From: Pseudomonas oryzihabitans
Lineage (GTDB): Bacteria > Pseudomonadota > Gammaproteobacteria > Pseudomonadales > Pseudomonadaceae
Direction: 5' to 3'
Assembly (NCBI RefSeq): GCF_006384975.1
Contig: NZ_CP021645.1
Span: 1,330,001-1,394,000, forward strand
Length of the DNA stretch: 64,000 bases
Below the pieces are notes generated by a model, which searched no databases, was not told the DNA's origin, and was given only the letters and a program-made list of their open reading frames with translations. Within the stretch, counting starts at the first letter, position 1; every line of letters starts with the position of its first letter. A program made the position numbers and the translations under genes. Of this stretch, positions 1-10,375 are shown one piece after another.

Positions 1-257
1 TGATGCTCAAGAACACCACCCTGGTCAGCGTCATCGGCGTACCGGAGCTGTTGCTCAGTACCCAGATGATCACCTCGGCGACCTTCCGCGTCTTCGAGCT
101 GTACCTGGTGGTGGCCATCTACTTCCTGGTGCTGACCACCCTCTGGGGCCTGTTCCAGGCCTGGCTGGAGCGCCGCTTCGGCAAGGCCGAGGGGCAGCGG
201 CCCACGGCCACGGGTCGGCTGTTCAGCCTGCAAGCCTTCAAGCTACGGGGACGCTAG
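1..257 (+). CDS. Amino-acid ABC transporter permease, C-terminal part (cut by window edge)
   Basis: This is the last ~84 residues of an inner-membrane permease of the HisM/GlnP family, which moves polar amino acids across the cytoplasmic membrane. The stretch [16 protein letters not shown] matches the cytoplasmic coupling loop of this family that docks on the ATPase. A hydrophobic helix follows (about [18 protein letters not shown]) and then a basic tail. The true start lies upstream of the window, so the internal ATG at 3 is not the gene start. The stop is two bases before the ATPase gene, so the two are co-transcribed. The substrate cannot be read from this piece. Confidence 0.85.
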   Translation, partial: MLKNTTLVSVIGVPELLLSTQMITSATFRVFELYLVVAIYFLVLTTLWGLFQAWLERRFGKAEGQRPTATGRLFSLQAFKLRGR

Positions 258-259
258 CC

Positions 260-1036
260 ATGACGACCACGCAAGAACCGGTGATCCAAGCGCTGGAGGT
301 ACACAAGGCCTTCGGCGAGCTGGAGATTCTCAAGGGCGTCTCCCTGGAGGTGCGGCGCGGCGAGGTGGTGGTGCTGATCGGCGCCTCCGGCTCGGGCAAG
401 ACCACCTTCATCCGCTGCCTCAATCACCTGGAAGACATCCAGGGCGGCACCATCCGCGTCAACGGCGAGTTGATGGGCTATCGCGAGCGTCCCGATGGCA
501 GCCGGGTGCCGGATTCGGAGCGCAACATCGCCCGTCGCCGCCGTGACATCGGCATGGTCTTCCAGAGATTCAACCTCTTCCCGCACATGACGGTGCTGGA
601 AAACATCATCGAGGCGCCCATCCAGGTGCTCGGCGTATCCCGCGCCACCGCCCTCGACCAGGCCCGCGCCCTGCTCGCCCGGGTACACCTGGCGGACAAA
701 GCCGACCATTACCCGGCGCAACTCTCCGGCGGCCAGCAACAGCGGGTGGCCATCGCCCGCGCCCTGGCCATGAAGCCCCAGGCCATGCTGTTCGACGAAC
801 CCACCAGCGCCCTCGACCCGGAAACCGTGGGCGAGGTGCTGCAGGTGATGAAGGAGCTGGCCGAAGACGGCATGACCATGGTGGTGGTGACCCACGAGAT
901 GGGCTTCGCCCGCGAGGTGGCCGACCGCGTGGTGGTGCTGCACCAGGGCGAGCTGATCGAAGAAGGTCCGCCGGCCCAGGTATTCGGCAATCCCACCCAC
1001 CCGCGTACCCGCGAATTCCTCAGTCGCGTGCTCTGA
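260..1036 (+). CDS. Polar amino-acid ABC transporter ATP-binding protein
   Basis: This 258-residue cytoplasmic ATPase powers the permease encoded just upstream. Walker A is GASGSGKT at residues 41-48. The signature [15 protein letters not shown], Walker B ([12 protein letters not shown]) and the switch histidine ([10 protein letters not shown]) are all present. Length and motifs fit the GlnQ/HisP/AotP group. The insert around residues 70-95, with many Arg residues before [13 protein letters not shown], is common in opine/histidine-type transporters. The ATG follows the permease stop by two bases. The gamma-glutamyltransferase gene starts 33 bp after the stop, which suggests the transported compound could be a gamma-glutamyl or related amino acid. 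That link is inference from position. Confidence 0.93.
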   Translation: MTTTQEPVIQALEVHKAFGELEILKGVSLEVRRGEVVVLIGASGSGKTTFIRCLNHLEDIQGGTIRVNGELMGYRERPDGSRVPDSERNIARRRRDIGMVFQRFNLFPHMTVLENIIEAPIQVLGVSRATALDQARALLARVHLADKADHYPAQLSGGQQQRVAIARALAMKPQAMLFDEPTSALDPETVGEVLQVMKELAEDGMTMVVVTHEMGFAREVADRVVVLHQGELIEEGPPAQVFGNPTHPRTREFLSRVL

Positions 1037-1069
1037 GCCGCCACTGGTCTTGAACATGACGAGCCTGCC

Positions 1070-2686
1070 ATGCTGAATTTTTCCGCCCACGATTATCCCT
1101 ACGCCTCCCAACGCCAGAGCGTCTTCGCCCGCAACGGCATGGTCGCCACCTCCCAGCCGCTGGCGGCCGAAGCCGGCATTGCCATGCTGCGCCAGGGTGG
1201 CAACGCCATCGACGCGGCCATCGCCACCGCCGCCGCCCTCACCGTGGTGGAGCCCACCGGCAATGCCATCGGCGGCGACGCCTTCGCCCTGGTCTGGGTC
1301 AAGGACAAGCTGCACGGCCTGGACGCCAGCGGCCATGCCCCGGCCAGCCTGGACATTGCCACGGTCAAGGCCGCCGGCCACGAGCGCATGCCGGTGCACG
1401 GCTGGCTGCCGGTGACGGTGCCGGGTTGCCCCGCCGCCTGGGCCGAGCTGTCACGCCGCTTCGGCAAGCTGCCTTTCGCCACCCTCTTCGAGCCCGCCAT
1501 CGCGCTAGCGCGCGACGGCTTCCCGGTATCGCCAGTGGTTGCTCACCAGTGGCGCATCGCCCAGGCCGAATACCAGGCCAGCCGCGCCACGACACCGGAA
1601 TTGGAGGCCTGGTTCGACACCTTCCTCATTGATGGCCAGGCCCCCGCCGCCGGCCAGTTGTTCCGCAACCCCGCCCAGGCGCGCACCCTGGAAGAACTGG
1701 CCCAGACCGGGTGCGAAAGCTTCTATCGCGGCGCCATCGCCCAGCGCCTGGCCGCCCATGCCGCAGCGACCGGCGGCCAGCTGACCGCCGCGGATCTCGC
1801 CGGCTACCGGCCGCGCTGGGTGGAACCGATCAAGGTCGACTACCGTGGCTATCAGGTCTGGGAAATCCCACCGAGTGGCCAGGGCCTGATCGCCCTGATG
1901 ACGCTGAACATCCTCAAGGGCTATGACTTCGACCAGCGCGACAGCCAGCTCACCTGGCACCGCCAGCTGGAGGCCATGAAAAAGGCCTACGCCGATGGCC
2001 TGCACTACATCACCGATCCGGAGCACATGAGAGTCGCCGCCAGCGTCTTGCTGGACGAGGCCTATGCCGAGCGCCGTCGCGCCGAGATCGGCGACCAGGC
2101 CCAACCGCCGCTGCACGGCGATCCCCAGGCCAGCGGCACCGTCTACATCGCCACCGCCGATGGCGAGGGCAACCTGGTGTCCTTCATCCAGAGCGCCTAC
2201 CACGGCTTCGGCTCCGGCGTAGTGCTGCCCGACAGCGGTATCGGCCTGCAGAATCGCGGTTCGGAATTCAGCCTGGACCCCACGCACGCCAACGCCCTGG
2301 CACCGGGCAAGCAGACCTTCCACACCATCATCCCCGGCTTCCTGACCAAGGGCGACGTGCCCATCGGTCCCTTCGGCGTCATGGGCGGCTACATGCAGCC
2401 CCAGGGCCATGTGCAGATGGTGATGAACCTGGTGGACTTCGGCCTCAACCCCCAGGCGGCGCTGGATGCGCCGCGCTGGCAGTGGCTGGGCGGCATGAAG
2501 GTCGGCATCGAGCAGGCCGCCTCCCGCGCCCTGGCCAGCGGCCTGGCGCGGCGCGGCCACCAGATCGAGATCGCCCACGACTCCACCGACTTCGGTCGCG
2601 GCCAGATCATCGTCCGCGACCCGGAGACCGGGGTGCTCTGCGGCGGTACCGAGCCCCGGGCGGATTCCCACATCGCGGTGTGCTGA
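1070..2686 (+). CDS. Gamma-glutamyltransferase-family Ntn hydrolase
   Basis: At 538 residues, this belongs to the gamma-glutamyltranspeptidase family, which hydrolyses or transfers gamma-glutamyl groups after self-cleavage into two subunits. The N-terminal half carries the family pattern [20 protein letters not shown]. The expected cleavage site is before Thr357 in [15 protein letters not shown], giving a free Thr nucleophile. GSGVV and [11 protein letters not shown] follow in the small subunit. No signal peptide is visible, so the protein is probably cytoplasmic, unlike the periplasmic E. coli Ggt. It resembles the shorter cytoplasmic GGT-like acylases of Pseudomonas. It probably forms an operon with the amino-acid transporter upstream. 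The exact substrate is unknown. Its stop is only four bases from the stop of the convergent chemoreceptor gene. Confidence 0.88.
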   Translation: MLNFSAHDYPYASQRQSVFARNGMVATSQPLAAEAGIAMLRQGGNAIDAAIATAAALTVVEPTGNAIGGDAFALVWVKDKLHGLDASGHAPASLDIATVKAAGHERMPVHGWLPVTVPGCPAAWAELSRRFGKLPFATLFEPAIALARDGFPVSPVVAHQWRIAQAEYQASRATTPELEAWFDTFLIDGQAPAAGQLFRNPAQARTLEELAQTGCESFYRGAIAQRLAAHAAATGGQLTAADLAGYRPRWVEPIKVDYRGYQVWEIPPSGQGLIALMTLNILKGYDFDQRDSQLTWHRQLEAMKKAYADGLHYITDPEHMRVAASVLLDEAYAERRRAEIGDQAQPPLHGDPQASGTVYIATADGEGNLVSFIQSAYHGFGSGVVLPDSGIGLQNRGSEFSLDPTHANALAPGKQTFHTIIPGFLTKGDVPIGPFGVMGGYMQPQGHVQMVMNLVDFGLNPQAALDAPRWQWLGGMKVGIEQAASRALASGLARRGHQIEIAHDSTDFGRGQIIVRDPETGVLCGGTEPRADSHIAVC

Positions 2687-2690
2687 ACCT

Positions 2691-4604
2691 TCACACCTTG
2701 AAGCGCGCCGTCATCTCCTGCAACCGGACGCTGACGCGCGCCAACTCCATGCTCGACGACGCCGTTTCCTCGCTGGCAGCGGCCGTCTGGTCGGAGATAT
2801 CGCGCACGTTGGTCACGTTGCGGCCGATCTCTTCCCCGGCGGCGCTCTGTTGTTCGGCGGCGCAGGCGATCTGCTCGTTCATGGACTCGATGTCCTTGAC
2901 CGACCGGGTGATGCGCTTGAGCATCTCGCCGGCTTCGCGGGACAACCCGACACTGCTCTCGGTCAGTACCACGTTCTGCTCGAGCACCGCGGCCATCTGG
3001 TCGGTACTCTGGCTCAGGCCGGTGATGAGCTGAGCGATCTCGTCGGTCGAAGAGCGCGTACGCTGGGCCAGCCCGCGTACCTCATCGGCCACCACCGCGA
3101 AGCCGCGACCGGCCTCGCCTGCCCGGGCCGCCTCGATGGCTGCGTTCAACGCCAGCAGGTTGGTCTGCTCGGAGACCGCCTTGATCACGTCCAGCACGCC
3201 GCCGATGCTTTCTGCATGGCTGCGCAGCGTCGCCATGGCAGCCTTGGTCGAGTCCATCTCGCGCGCGAGAAGCTCGATCTGGGAAATGGCCTTGTCCACC
3301 GCCTGGTCGCCCTGCAGGGCCTGCTGGCTGGCGCTCAGCGCCGACTTGGCGGCTTCCCCCGCGTTGCGCGCCACCTCATGGGTGGTGGCGGTCATTTCCT
3401 GCATGGCCGTGGCGATCTGATCGGTTTCCACCTTTTGCGCCTGCACCCCGGCGCTGGTCTGCTCGGTAACCGCTGATAGTTGCTCGGCGGCACTGGCCAC
3501 CTGCACCACGCCATCCTTCATCTCGCCGATGAGCCCGCGCAGATTGGTGGTCATGCGTTGCATGCTGGTCTGCAGCGCACCCAGCTCATCCTTGCGCGTC
3601 ACCTCTTGCTGCCGAGTGAAATCGCCGTTGGCCACCGTCTCGGCCAGGGCCACGGTTTCCCGCAGCGGGCCGACGATGGAACGGGTGATCAGCCAGGCAC
3701 CGAGCAGGCCGAGGACGATGGCGAAAGCGAGCCAGACCAGCAGCATCTGCCGAGCGTGGGCGACATCGGTTTCCCGGAAGTCCTGCTGGATCGCCGTCAA
3801 CTTGTCGGCGATGGACAGCAACGAAGTGATGGTGCTGGTGATGCCGCCCTGAGCCTCCTCGACCTTCGCCTGCAGGGTCACCAGCTGCTGTAGCCGCTGT
3901 TGATAGCCGTCGAGTTCCCCGGCCAGCTTTTGCACCAGGTCAGCAGGCAAGGCCGTGGCCTCGAGCGCCTTGACCTGCTTGAGAACCTCGTTGAAGGCGT
4001 TACGCGCGGCTTCTTCGGTCTCCTTGCTCGGCAGCGCCGTGTAGCTGCGGACATCGACACGCAGCTTCTGGATGGCGATGAACAGCTTCGCCACCTGTTG
4101 GCTATCCCCCTGACGACCGCCTTCGACACTGGCCGCGGTGGACAGCGCCAGGAGCAGCGCATTGGCGGCTTCCATCGAAGTCGCTGCCACCTTGCGCGTG
4201 GCCTCCCGCTCCCGAGTGGCAGCGACCGTCTGCTGGTAGAACTCACGATAGCGCTGGAGCGCGGTACTGGCCTCGTTCAGCAAGGCCTGGTTAGCCGGCG
4301 ACCTGAAGTTCGGCATGATGTCGTGCAACTGGCTCTCGGTCTTGTCCAGCGCCGCCAGCCACTTCGCCGCCTGGGCGTCATCGGCCTTGGTGAAGTACAC
4401 CAGGCGCTCGATGCGCATGTCCCGGGCCACGGTGCTGAAGCCGGCGATATTGCTCATGCGCTCGCTGCGGTCACGCAAGCTGTCGGTGGACTGCCAACCG
4501 GTATAGGCCACCAGCAGGATCATGCCGATGAGCAGTGAAAAGCCTAGCGCGAGCTTGGCCCGCACACTGAGATTACTGAAGAAATTCCAGCCATTGGGAT
4601 GCAT
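2691..4604 (-). CDS. Methyl-accepting chemotaxis protein
   Basis: This 637-residue transmembrane chemoreceptor signals to CheA/CheW. The first membrane helix is at about residues 15-37. A periplasmic, mostly helical sensing region of about 250 residues follows; its size fits the helical bimodular (HBM) type. The second membrane helix is near 285-308, then HAMP ([20 protein letters not shown]). The long coiled-coil signalling domain carries the conserved hairpin tip [19 protein letters not shown] and [18 protein letters not shown]. There is no CheR-binding pentapeptide at the C-terminus (ends ARFKV). HBM receptors known to me bind organic acids such as TCA intermediates; the ligand here is not known. 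The gene is monocistronic and convergent with the GGT gene. Confidence 0.93.
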   Translation of the reverse strand: MHPNGWNFFSNLSVRAKLALGFSLLIGMILLVAYTGWQSTDSLRDRSERMSNIAGFSTVARDMRIERLVYFTKADDAQAAKWLAALDKTESQLHDIMPNFRSPANQALLNEASTALQRYREFYQQTVAATREREATRKVAATSMEAANALLLALSTAASVEGGRQGDSQQVAKLFIAIQKLRVDVRSYTALPSKETEEAARNAFNEVLKQVKALEATALPADLVQKLAGELDGYQQRLQQLVTLQAKVEEAQGGITSTITSLLSIADKLTAIQQDFRETDVAHARQMLLVWLAFAIVLGLLGAWLITRSIVGPLRETVALAETVANGDFTRQQEVTRKDELGALQTSMQRMTTNLRGLIGEMKDGVVQVASAAEQLSAVTEQTSAGVQAQKVETDQIATAMQEMTATTHEVARNAGEAAKSALSASQQALQGDQAVDKAISQIELLAREMDSTKAAMATLRSHAESIGGVLDVIKAVSEQTNLLALNAAIEAARAGEAGRGFAVVADEVRGLAQRTRSSTDEIAQLITGLSQSTDQMAAVLEQNVVLTESSVGLSREAGEMLKRITRSVKDIESMNEQIACAAEQQSAAGEEIGRNVTNVRDISDQTAAASEETASSSMELARVSVRLQEMTARFKV

Positions 4605-4735
4605 ATGGACTACCTGGATAGCGGAGCTAAGGACGGCGAAACCACCGGGATCTCGTCGCGGAAAGTGCGGTTACGAAAGCTTCTGCGAATAGGACAGCCC
4701 TGCTGGAGCCAGGACTGTCCAGCGAGCGTTTGGCG

Positions 4736-4876
4736 TCAGTTGCCAGTAACTGCGAGAGGACCTGCAGCGACTGCCGTCGGCCGGCCGCCAGCGTCGCCGC
4801 CGTTCATGACCAGGCACAGGATCAGGGTGAGCGTGGTCAGGACGATCAGCGGGTTACGGACCGTGATGTTCTTCAA
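4736..4876 (-). pseudogene. Possible chemoreceptor N-terminal remnant (46 codons)
   Basis: Reading the minus strand from a TTG at 4876 gives a 46-residue frame. It opens with LKNITVRNPLIVLTTLTLIL and continues to CLVMNGGDAGG before a stop. A short basic start followed by one membrane helix and a small-residue turn is how many Pseudomonas chemoreceptors begin. The rest of a receptor is missing. It lies directly upstream of, and in the same direction as, the complete chemoreceptor at 2691-4604. It may be a decayed duplicate, or a small membrane peptide in its own right. The start is non-ATG with only a weak GAGAG upstream. Support is similarity by eye, nothing more. Confidence 0.3.
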
Positions 4877-5166
4877 GGCGGTACTCTCAAGCAGGTCGCG
4901 TAATAGACCGGGATCGGCTCTGGAATGCGAAATCTACCGATGGGCTGCAAAAAACTCGGGACGGCCGGCAACATGACCGAGACGCAAGGCCCCAGGTGTA
5001 AATAAATATGACGGCAATCCGGAACATCCGCCTAACACCGCTGTGCGCGAGAGGTCCGCTGGCTGAAGCGAACAGGCGACCTTCATAGGGTACTCGCCCT
5101 GTGCTTGCGACAGGCGCTCAGCGCGCAATGAACAAAGCCGCCAAGGGGAAATGTCGGCTGAAAACT

Positions 5167-5193
5167 CGATCGGTTTTTCCGACCGGCTTTTTT
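5167..5193 (+). terminator. Plus-strand hairpin with T-run, no known gene upstream
   Basis: The arms CGATCGG and CCGACCG (one mismatch) enclose a T5 loop and are followed by GC and six T residues. This has the form of a Rho-independent terminator on the plus strand. The plus strand upstream, 4605-5166, has no convincing protein gene, so this may be the 3' end of a small RNA. On the minus strand the same hairpin is followed by only four T residues, so it could instead be a back-up terminator for the tRNA unit. Confidence 0.4.
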
Positions 5194-5200
5194 CCAGGCA

Positions 5201-5226
5201 CAAAAAAAGCTGCCTAGGGCAGCTTT
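5201..5226 (-). terminator. Rho-independent terminator of the tRNA unit
   Basis: The arms AAAGCTGCC and GGCAGCTTT are separated by three bases. Read on the minus strand the hairpin runs into seven T residues. It lies 46 bp after the 3' end of tRNA-Asp and should end the tRNA-Val/tRNA-Asp transcript. Confidence 0.8.
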
Positions 5227-5271
5227 CGTTGTCTCATCCGGGCGTTCAGCGGACCCATGATGAGCTATATA

Positions 5272-5348
5272 TGGCGCGGCGGACGGGACTCGAACCCGCG
5301 ACCCCCGGCGTGACAGGCCGGTATTCTAACCGACTGAACTACCGCCGC
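5272..5348 (-). tRNA. tRNA-Asp (anticodon GTC)
   Basis: The minus strand folds as a full cloverleaf of 77 nt. Acceptor GCGGCGG pairs with CCGCCGC, the D-arm is GTTC/GAAT-type, the anticodon loop reads CTGTCAC with anticodon GTC, and the T-loop is TTCGAGT. The discriminator is G and CCA is encoded in the genome. It lies 38 bp downstream of tRNA-Val and shares its promoter. Confidence 0.97.
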
Positions 5349-5386
5349 GCATTGCGTGTACCTTGCGGAACACTCCCCGAAGAGTT

Positions 5387-5462
5387 TGGTGGCTGATGAC
5401 GGGATCGAACCGCCGACCCCCTGCGTGTGATGCAGGTGCTCTCCCAGCTGAGCTAATCAGCC
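5387..5462 (-). tRNA. tRNA-Val (anticodon reads CAC)
   Basis: This is a 76-nt cloverleaf on the minus strand. Acceptor GGCTGAT pairs with ATCAGCC, the D-arm is GCTC/GAGC, and the anticodon stem CCTGC/GCAGG encloses the loop ATCACAC. That places CAC at positions 34-36, reading GUG valine codons. The T-arm has one G-U pair, the discriminator is A and CCA is encoded. GUG is expected to be a major valine codon in this GC-rich genome, so a dedicated CAC isoacceptor is reasonable. Confidence 0.95.
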
Positions 5463-5482
5463 ATCCCCTTCGGGTGACGCGC

Positions 5483-5511
5483 ATTCTGCTCGTAGCTCCT
5501 TGATCCGTCAA
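5483..5511 (-). promoter_or_regulatory. Sigma-70 promoter of the tRNA-Val/tRNA-Asp unit
   Basis: On the minus strand, -35 TTGACG (5506-5511) and -10 CAGAAT (5483-5488) are separated by exactly 17 bp. The following discriminator is GC-rich (GCGCGTC), as expected for a stable-RNA promoter under stringent control. tRNA-Val begins about 20 bp downstream of the -10. Confidence 0.75.
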
Positions 5512-5540
5512 GGATTTTTCCATTTATTTTCTACCGAGCG

Positions 5541-6308
5541 CTATTCGGCGTAGATCATCTTGCGGGTCATGCCACCGTCCAGGGTGATGGCCTCGCCACT
5601 GATGAAGCCGGCATTGCCCCCGAGCAACCAGGCCACGCAGGCCGCCACGTCTTCGACCGTCCCTACCCGTCCAACCGGATGCTGGGCATGATCGGCCGCC
5701 GACAACGGCTCGGCTTCCCGTACATGGGGATCACGGGCGTCGATCCAGCCGGGACAGAGGGCGTTCACCCGCACCTCCGGCCCCAGGCTGATCGCCAGAG
5801 CATGGGTCAGGGCCAACAGCCCACCCTTGCTGGCGGCATAGGCTTCGCTGTGCGGCTCGGATTGCTGGGCGCGGGTCGAGGCGATGTTGACGATGGCGCC
5901 CTGCTGCTCGCGGAGATAGGGCGCGCAGTGCTTGGCCATGAGCATGGGACCGTCCAGATTCACCCCAAGCACCCGACGCCATTCACCGAGCGCCAGGCTT
6001 TCCAGCGGCTGGCCCTGGGCGGTAGCCAGGCCAGCATTGTTGACCAAGGCGTCCAGCCGACCGAATTGGCCGATCACCTGGGCGACGGCGGACTCGACCT
6101 GGCTTTCGTCGGCTACATCCAGGGCCACGAAGCAGGCCCGGTCACCCAGCGCGGTCGCGACCTTGGCACCCCGCTCCTGCTCGATGTCCGCCACCACCAC
6201 GCGCCACCCCTCGGCGACCAGCCAGGCGGCGATGCCCAGGCCAATACCGCGGGCCGCGCCCGTGACCAGGGCGACCCGCGGTTCCACCGGTGCGAACGTC
6301 AGACTCAT
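5541..6308 (-). CDS. SDR-family NAD(P)-dependent oxidoreductase
   Basis: At 255 residues this is a classical short-chain dehydrogenase. The Rossmann glycine motif TGAARGIG lies at residues 16-23. VNNAG, a Ser in VNIAS, and the catalytic pair Tyr157/Lys161 (YAASK) are all in place, so it should be an active reductase. [10 protein letters not shown] near the end is the usual SDR C-terminal strand. The substrate is not predictable from these motifs. Its ATG overlaps the metZ stop by four bases (ATGA), so it is translationally coupled as the last gene of the folC-to-metZ run. An SDR gene follows metZ in P. aeruginosa as well, from memory. Confidence 0.9.
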   Translation of the reverse strand: MSLTFAPVEPRVALVTGAARGIGLGIAAWLVAEGWRVVVADIEQERGAKVATALGDRACFVALDVADESQVESAVAQVIGQFGRLDALVNNAGLATAQGQPLESLALGEWRRVLGVNLDGPMLMAKHCAPYLREQQGAIVNIASTRAQQSEPHSEAYAASKGGLLALTHALAISLGPEVRVNALCPGWIDARDPHVREAEPLSAADHAQHPVGRVGTVEDVAACVAWLLGGNAGFISGEAITLDGGMTRKMIYAE

Positions 6309-7516
6309 AGCGCCGCCAGTCCGCGGGCCAGATCCTGCTGCAGGTCACCCAGGTCTTCGAGGCCCACGGCAACCCGGATCAGGCTGTCTTTGATACCGGC
6401 ATTGGCCCGCTCGGCGGGCGACAGGCGACCATGGGAGGTAGTCGCCGGGTGAGCGATGGTGGTTTTGGTATCGCCCAGGTTGGTGGTAATGGAGATCATC
6501 CGGGTGGCATCGATGAAGCGCCAGGCAGCGTCGCGTCCCCCCGCCACCTCGAAGCTGACCACGGCGCCGAAGGCCGACTGCTGGCGGCGGGCCAGGTCGT
6601 GCTGCGGATGGCTTTCCAGGCCGGCGTAGTGGACCCGCTCGATACCGGGCTGCGCTTCCAGCCAGCGGGCCAGCTCCAGCGCGGTCTGGCTGTGCGCCTG
6701 CATGCGGATCTTCAGCGTCTCCAGGCCCTTGAGGAACAGCCAGGCATTGAAGGGACTGAGGGTCGGCCCTGCGGTACGCAGGAAGCCCACGACTTCCTTC
6801 ATCTGCTCGGCACGGCCCGCGACCACGCCGCCCATGCCGCGGCCCTGGCCATCGATGTACTTGGTGGCCGAATGGATGACGATGTCGGCGCCCAGCGCCA
6901 GCGGCTTTTGCAGCGCCGGGGTGCAGAAGCAATTATCGACCGCCAGCAGCGCGCCCTGGGCATGGGCGATTTCGGCCAGGGCGGCGATGTCCACCAGCTC
7001 GGCCAGGGGATTGGACGGCGACTCGACGAAGAACAGCCGGGTATTGGGCTTGCAGGCGACCCGCCAGGCGTCCAGATCGGCCAGCGGCGGATAATCCACC
7101 TCGATGCCGAAGCGCTTGAAGTACTTCTCGAACAGGCTGATGGTCGAGCCGAACACACTGCGCGAGACCAGCACGTGGTCACCGGCGCTGCACAGGCTCA
7201 TCACCATGGCCAGGATGGCCGACATGCCCGAGGCGGTGGCCACCGCCTGCTCCGCCCCTTCCAGCGCCGCGATACGGGTCTCGAAGGTACGCACCGTGGG
7301 GTTGGTGTAGCGCGAATAGACGTTGCCCGGCACCTCGCCGGCGAAACGCGCCGCCGCATCCGCGGCGGTACGGAACACGTAACTGCTGGTCAGGAACAGG
7401 GCTTCGCCGTGCTCGCCTTCCGGCGAGCGCTGCTGCCCTGCCCGCACCGCCAAGGTCTCGAAGGCCGCGCCCTCGAGATCACTGTCCAGGCGTCCGGCTT
7501 CCCAGTCTTGGCTCAT
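6305..7516 (-). CDS. metZ: O-succinylhomoserine sulfhydrylase
   Basis: A 403-residue PLP enzyme of the Cys/Met metabolism family, which makes homocysteine directly from O-succinylhomoserine and sulfide in methionine synthesis. The PLP lysine is Lys219 in [12 protein letters not shown]. The phosphate-binding YSRYTNPT is at about 67-74, and VESPSNP and VDNCF are also present. The start chosen is the ATG at 7516 preceded by AAGGAGC. A longer frame upstream overlaps the purF end and has no homologous look. Context supports MetZ: it follows purF, as in P. aeruginosa. In other genomes the same family includes cystathionine gamma-synthase, which remains a minor alternative. Confidence 0.93.
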   Translation of the reverse strand: MSQDWEAGRLDSDLEGAAFETLAVRAGQQRSPEGEHGEALFLTSSYVFRTAADAAARFAGEVPGNVYSRYTNPTVRTFETRIAALEGAEQAVATASGMSAILAMVMSLCSAGDHVLVSRSVFGSTISLFEKYFKRFGIEVDYPPLADLDAWRVACKPNTRLFFVESPSNPLAELVDIAALAEIAHAQGALLAVDNCFCTPALQKPLALGADIVIHSATKYIDGQGRGMGGVVAGRAEQMKEVVGFLRTAGPTLSPFNAWLFLKGLETLKIRMQAHSQTALELARWLEAQPGIERVHYAGLESHPQHDLARRQQSAFGAVVSFEVAGGRDAAWRFIDATRMISITTNLGDTKTTIAHPATTSHGRLSPAERANAGIKDSLIRVAVGLEDLGDLQQDLARGLAAL

Positions 7517-7526
7517 GTGCAGCTCC

Positions 7527-9035
7527 TTAGTCGTTGTAGAGGTCGATGATGGCGCTGACCGCCTGGTGCTTGACCTTGGCGGCATCGTTGCGCGCCTGCT
7601 CGATGCGGTTGAGATAGGCCGCATCGACGTCGCCGGTGATGTACTCGCCATCGAACACCGCGCAGTCGAACTGCTCGACCTTGGGCGCCTTGCGGGTGCG
7701 CACGGCTTCCTTTAGATCCTGCAGGTCCTGGTAGATCAGCCAATCGGCACCGATCAGCTCGCCGACCTCCTCGGTGGTCCGGCCGTGGGCGATCAGTTCG
7801 TGCACGCTGGGCATGTCGATGCCGTAGACGTTGGGGAAGCGCACCGCCGGCGCCGCCGAGCAGAAATAGACCTTCTTGGCCCCGGCCTCGCGGGCCATCT
7901 GGATGATCTGCTTGCAGGTGGTGCCACGGACGATGGAGTCGTCCACCAGCATCACGTTCTTGCCGCGGAATTCCAGCTCGATGGCGTTGAGCTTCTGGCG
8001 CACCGATTTCTTGCGCGCGGCCTGGCCGGGCATGATGAAGGTACGGCCGATGTAGCGGTTCTTGACGAAGCCCTCGCGGAACTTGACGCCCAGGTGGTTG
8101 GCCAATTCCAGGGCAGCGGTGCGGCTGGTATCAGGGATCGGGATGACCACGTCGATGTCATGGTCCGGGCGCTCGCGCTGGATCTTCTCGGCGAGCTTCT
8201 CGCCCATGCGCAGGCGTGCCTTGTAGACCGAGATGCCATCGATGATGGAATCCGGACGGGCCAGGTAGACGTGTTCGAAGATGCAGGGCGCGTACTGCGG
8301 ATTCTGCGCGCACTGGCGGGTGTAGAGGCGGCCGTCTTCGGTGATGTACACCGCTTCGCCCGGTTCCAGGTCGCGAATCAGGGTGAAGCCGAGCACGTCG
8401 AGGGCGACGCTCTCGGAGGCGATCATGTATTCCACGCCGTATTCGGTATGACGCTGGCCAAAGACGATGGGGCGGATGGCATTGGGATCGCGGAAGCCGA
8501 CGATGCCGTAACCGGTGATCATGGCCACCACGGCATAGCCACCGCGGCAACGCTCGTGAACTTCGGAGACCGCGGCGAAGACGTCGTCCTCGGTCGGCTG
8601 CAGCTTGTTGCGCACCGCCAGCTCATGGGCGAAGACGTTGAGCAGCACCTCGGAATCGGAGGTGGTGTTCACGTGACGCAGGTCGGATTCGTAGATCTCG
8701 CGCGAGAGCTGCTCGACGTTGGTCAGGTTGCCGTTATGCGCCAGGGTGATGCCGTAGGGCGAGTTCACGTAGAACGGCTGCGCCTCGGCGGAGCTGGAGC
8801 TGCCAGCCGTGGGATAGCGTACGTGGGCGATGCCCATATGGCCCACCAGGTGCTGCATGTGCCGCTGCTGGAAGACATCGCGGACCAGGCCGTTGTCCTT
8901 GCGCAGGTACAGCTTGCCATCCAGGCTGGTGACGATACCGGCGGCATCCTGACCCCGATGTTGAAGGACGGTGAGCGCGTCGTACAACGACTGGTTGACG
9001 TTAGTCTTGCCCACGATACCTACGATGCCACACAT
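7527..9035 (-). CDS. purF: Amidophosphoribosyltransferase
   Basis: A 502-residue cytoplasmic enzyme for the first committed step of purine synthesis (PRPP plus glutamine to phosphoribosylamine). The start is fixed by chemistry: MCGIVGIVG must expose Cys2 as the glutaminase nucleophile after Met removal. The longer upstream frame is therefore wrong. [12 protein letters not shown]-type and the PRPP-binding [13 protein letters not shown] (about 361-373) are present. The gene follows cvpA with an 82-bp gap and precedes metZ by ten bases. PurR-type control cannot be judged here. Confidence 0.97.
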   Translation of the reverse strand: MCGIVGIVGKTNVNQSLYDALTVLQHRGQDAAGIVTSLDGKLYLRKDNGLVRDVFQQRHMQHLVGHMGIAHVRYPTAGSSSSAEAQPFYVNSPYGITLAHNGNLTNVEQLSREIYESDLRHVNTTSDSEVLLNVFAHELAVRNKLQPTEDDVFAAVSEVHERCRGGYAVVAMITGYGIVGFRDPNAIRPIVFGQRHTEYGVEYMIASESVALDVLGFTLIRDLEPGEAVYITEDGRLYTRQCAQNPQYAPCIFEHVYLARPDSIIDGISVYKARLRMGEKLAEKIQRERPDHDIDVVIPIPDTSRTAALELANHLGVKFREGFVKNRYIGRTFIMPGQAARKKSVRQKLNAIELEFRGKNVMLVDDSIVRGTTCKQIIQMAREAGAKKVYFCSAAPAVRFPNVYGIDMPSVHELIAHGRTTEEVGELIGADWLIYQDLQDLKEAVRTRKAPKVEQFDCAVFDGEYITGDVDAAYLNRIEQARNDAAKVKHQAVSAIIDLYND

Positions 9036-9117
9036 GTGACGCGACCCCACTGTTTCAAGTGATGCGACGGCGAACCATCGCAGGATGACCCCGCAAGGCG
9101 AGGCCTGGAAAAACGCT

Positions 9118-9675
9118 TCAAGGAGCCTTGGGCCCCAGCTGCGGCAAAAACTGCAGACTTGGCAGGGGCGTGGAGCCCAGCCATTGGCCGGCAAAGCCCA
9201 ACAGCAGATTCTTCGACCAATCGGCCACCAGCAGAAAATGTGGCACCAGTACCGACTGCTGCCACCAGCCGTCCTGCTGGACCGGCCCGAGACTCAGCAG
9301 CCCTACCGCCACGGTCACCAACAGCGCGCCGCGGGCCGCCCCGAAGGCCATGCCCAGAAAACGATCGGTGCCCGACAATCCGGTGACGCGGATCAATTCG
9401 CCAAGCAAGAAACTCACCAGGGCACCGACCAGCAGGGTCAGCACGAAGAGAATGACACAGGCGGCGATCACCCGCCCGGAAGGCACCTGGATATAGTCCA
9501 CCAGGTAGGTGGAAAGCGCTCCGCCGAATACCCAGGCCACCCCACCGGCGACGATCCAGGTGGCCAGCGACAAGGCCTCCTTGACGAAGCCGCGCCTGAG
9601 ACTGATCAGGCTGGAAACGACGACGATGGCGACGATCGCCCAGTCCACCCAGGTGAAGCCCACGGCAAGGTCCAC
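9118..9675 (-). CDS. cvpA: CvpA-family membrane protein
   Basis: A 185-residue inner-membrane protein with about four hydrophobic helices (for example [15 protein letters not shown] and [20 protein letters not shown]). The family motif [15 protein letters not shown] and the [11 protein letters not shown] segment fit CvpA, named for its role in colicin V production. Its molecular function is poorly defined; links to envelope stress are known. The position between a SPOR protein and purF is the standard Pseudomonas and enterobacterial arrangement (dedD-cvpA-purF). Confidence 0.93.
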   Translation of the reverse strand: MDLAVGFTWVDWAIVAIVVVSSLISLRRGFVKEALSLATWIVAGGVAWVFGGALSTYLVDYIQVPSGRVIAACVILFVLTLLVGALVSFLLGELIRVTGLSGTDRFLGMAFGAARGALLVTVAVGLLSLGPVQQDGWWQQSVLVPHFLLVADWSKNLLLGFAGQWLGSTPLPSLQFLPQLGPKAP

Positions 9676-9717
9676 TTACAAAAAGGCCCTGCATTCTAGC
9701 AGAGCCTTGTGACCGGG

Positions 9718-10371
9718 TTAACCGCGCTCCGGCTGAAAGCGTACGACGAAACCCTTGACGCCATTCTGCTTGTTGAGCTGATCGCGCAGGCGATCCGCCT
9801 CCGTGCGCTCTATCACCGGCCCGACGAAGACCCGGTTCATGCCGTCGGCACTGCGTACATAGGCGTTGTAGCCCTGGCTGCGCAGCTTGGCTTGCAGGGC
9901 GTCGGCACTGGGGCGCGACGACAGGCTGGCGAGCTGAACCGACCAGCTGTTCGGCAGGTTGGCGGCCCCCAGGTGGGTCTCCGGCTTGGCCGCGGGCGCC
10001 GGGGTTGCCGCTGCCGCAGGTGCTGTCGGGGCAGTGACGGCCGGCGCCTTGGCGACCGGCGCCGCCTGGGGCTGGGCGGGCGGCGCGGTCACCGGGGCAT
10101 TCTGTACCGGCGCCTGCCCGGCGGTGCCGGCGATGGGCGTCTGCGGCTTGCCGAGCGGCTTGCCCGGATCATCGGGGACCACTTCCACGGGCGGGGCCTC
10201 CGGCGTTTGCACCGCCTGCACCTCGGTGTTGGGCACGACCGGAGCAGCCGGTTGCGGCGGCGCCTCGACCACCACCTTGCGGGCATCGTCCTGGCGATTG
10301 AACAGCATGGGCACGAAGATGATGATCAGTGCCAGCAGCACCAGCGCGCCTATGACTCTTTGCTTGAGCAT
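9718..10371 (-). CDS. dedD: SPOR-domain cell-division protein (DedD-like)
   Basis: This 217-residue protein has one N-terminal membrane helix (VIGALVLLALIIIFVPMLF). A long Pro/Ala-rich periplasmic linker (about 60-135) follows, then a C-terminal SPOR domain (SWSVQLASLSSRPSADALQA, NRVFVGPV). SPOR domains bind denuded septal peptidoglycan. The start chosen is ATG 10371 (MLKQRVIGA), which puts the membrane helix at the N-terminus and leaves four bases after folC. An upstream extension would bury the helix. Gene order folC-dedD-cvpA matches known DedD loci. Confidence 0.88.
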   Translation of the reverse strand: MLKQRVIGALVLLALIIIFVPMLFNRQDDARKVVVEAPPQPAAPVVPNTEVQAVQTPEAPPVEVVPDDPGKPLGKPQTPIAGTAGQAPVQNAPVTAPPAQPQAAPVAKAPAVTAPTAPAAAATPAPAAKPETHLGAANLPNSWSVQLASLSSRPSADALQAKLRSQGYNAYVRSADGMNRVFVGPVIERTEADRLRDQLNKQNGVKGFVVRFQPERG

Positions 10372-10375
10372 GAGC

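Noticed and set aside
4692..4720. GGACAGCCCTG / CAGGACTGTCC hairpin upstream of the chemoreceptor gene
   Set aside because: One mismatch, no T-run on either strand and no gene end beside it, so it cannot be called a terminator.
5151..5396. 81-codon frame with RRTGLEPATPGVTGRYSNR
   Set aside because: This is antisense translation of tRNA-Asp, a well-known false hypothetical protein.
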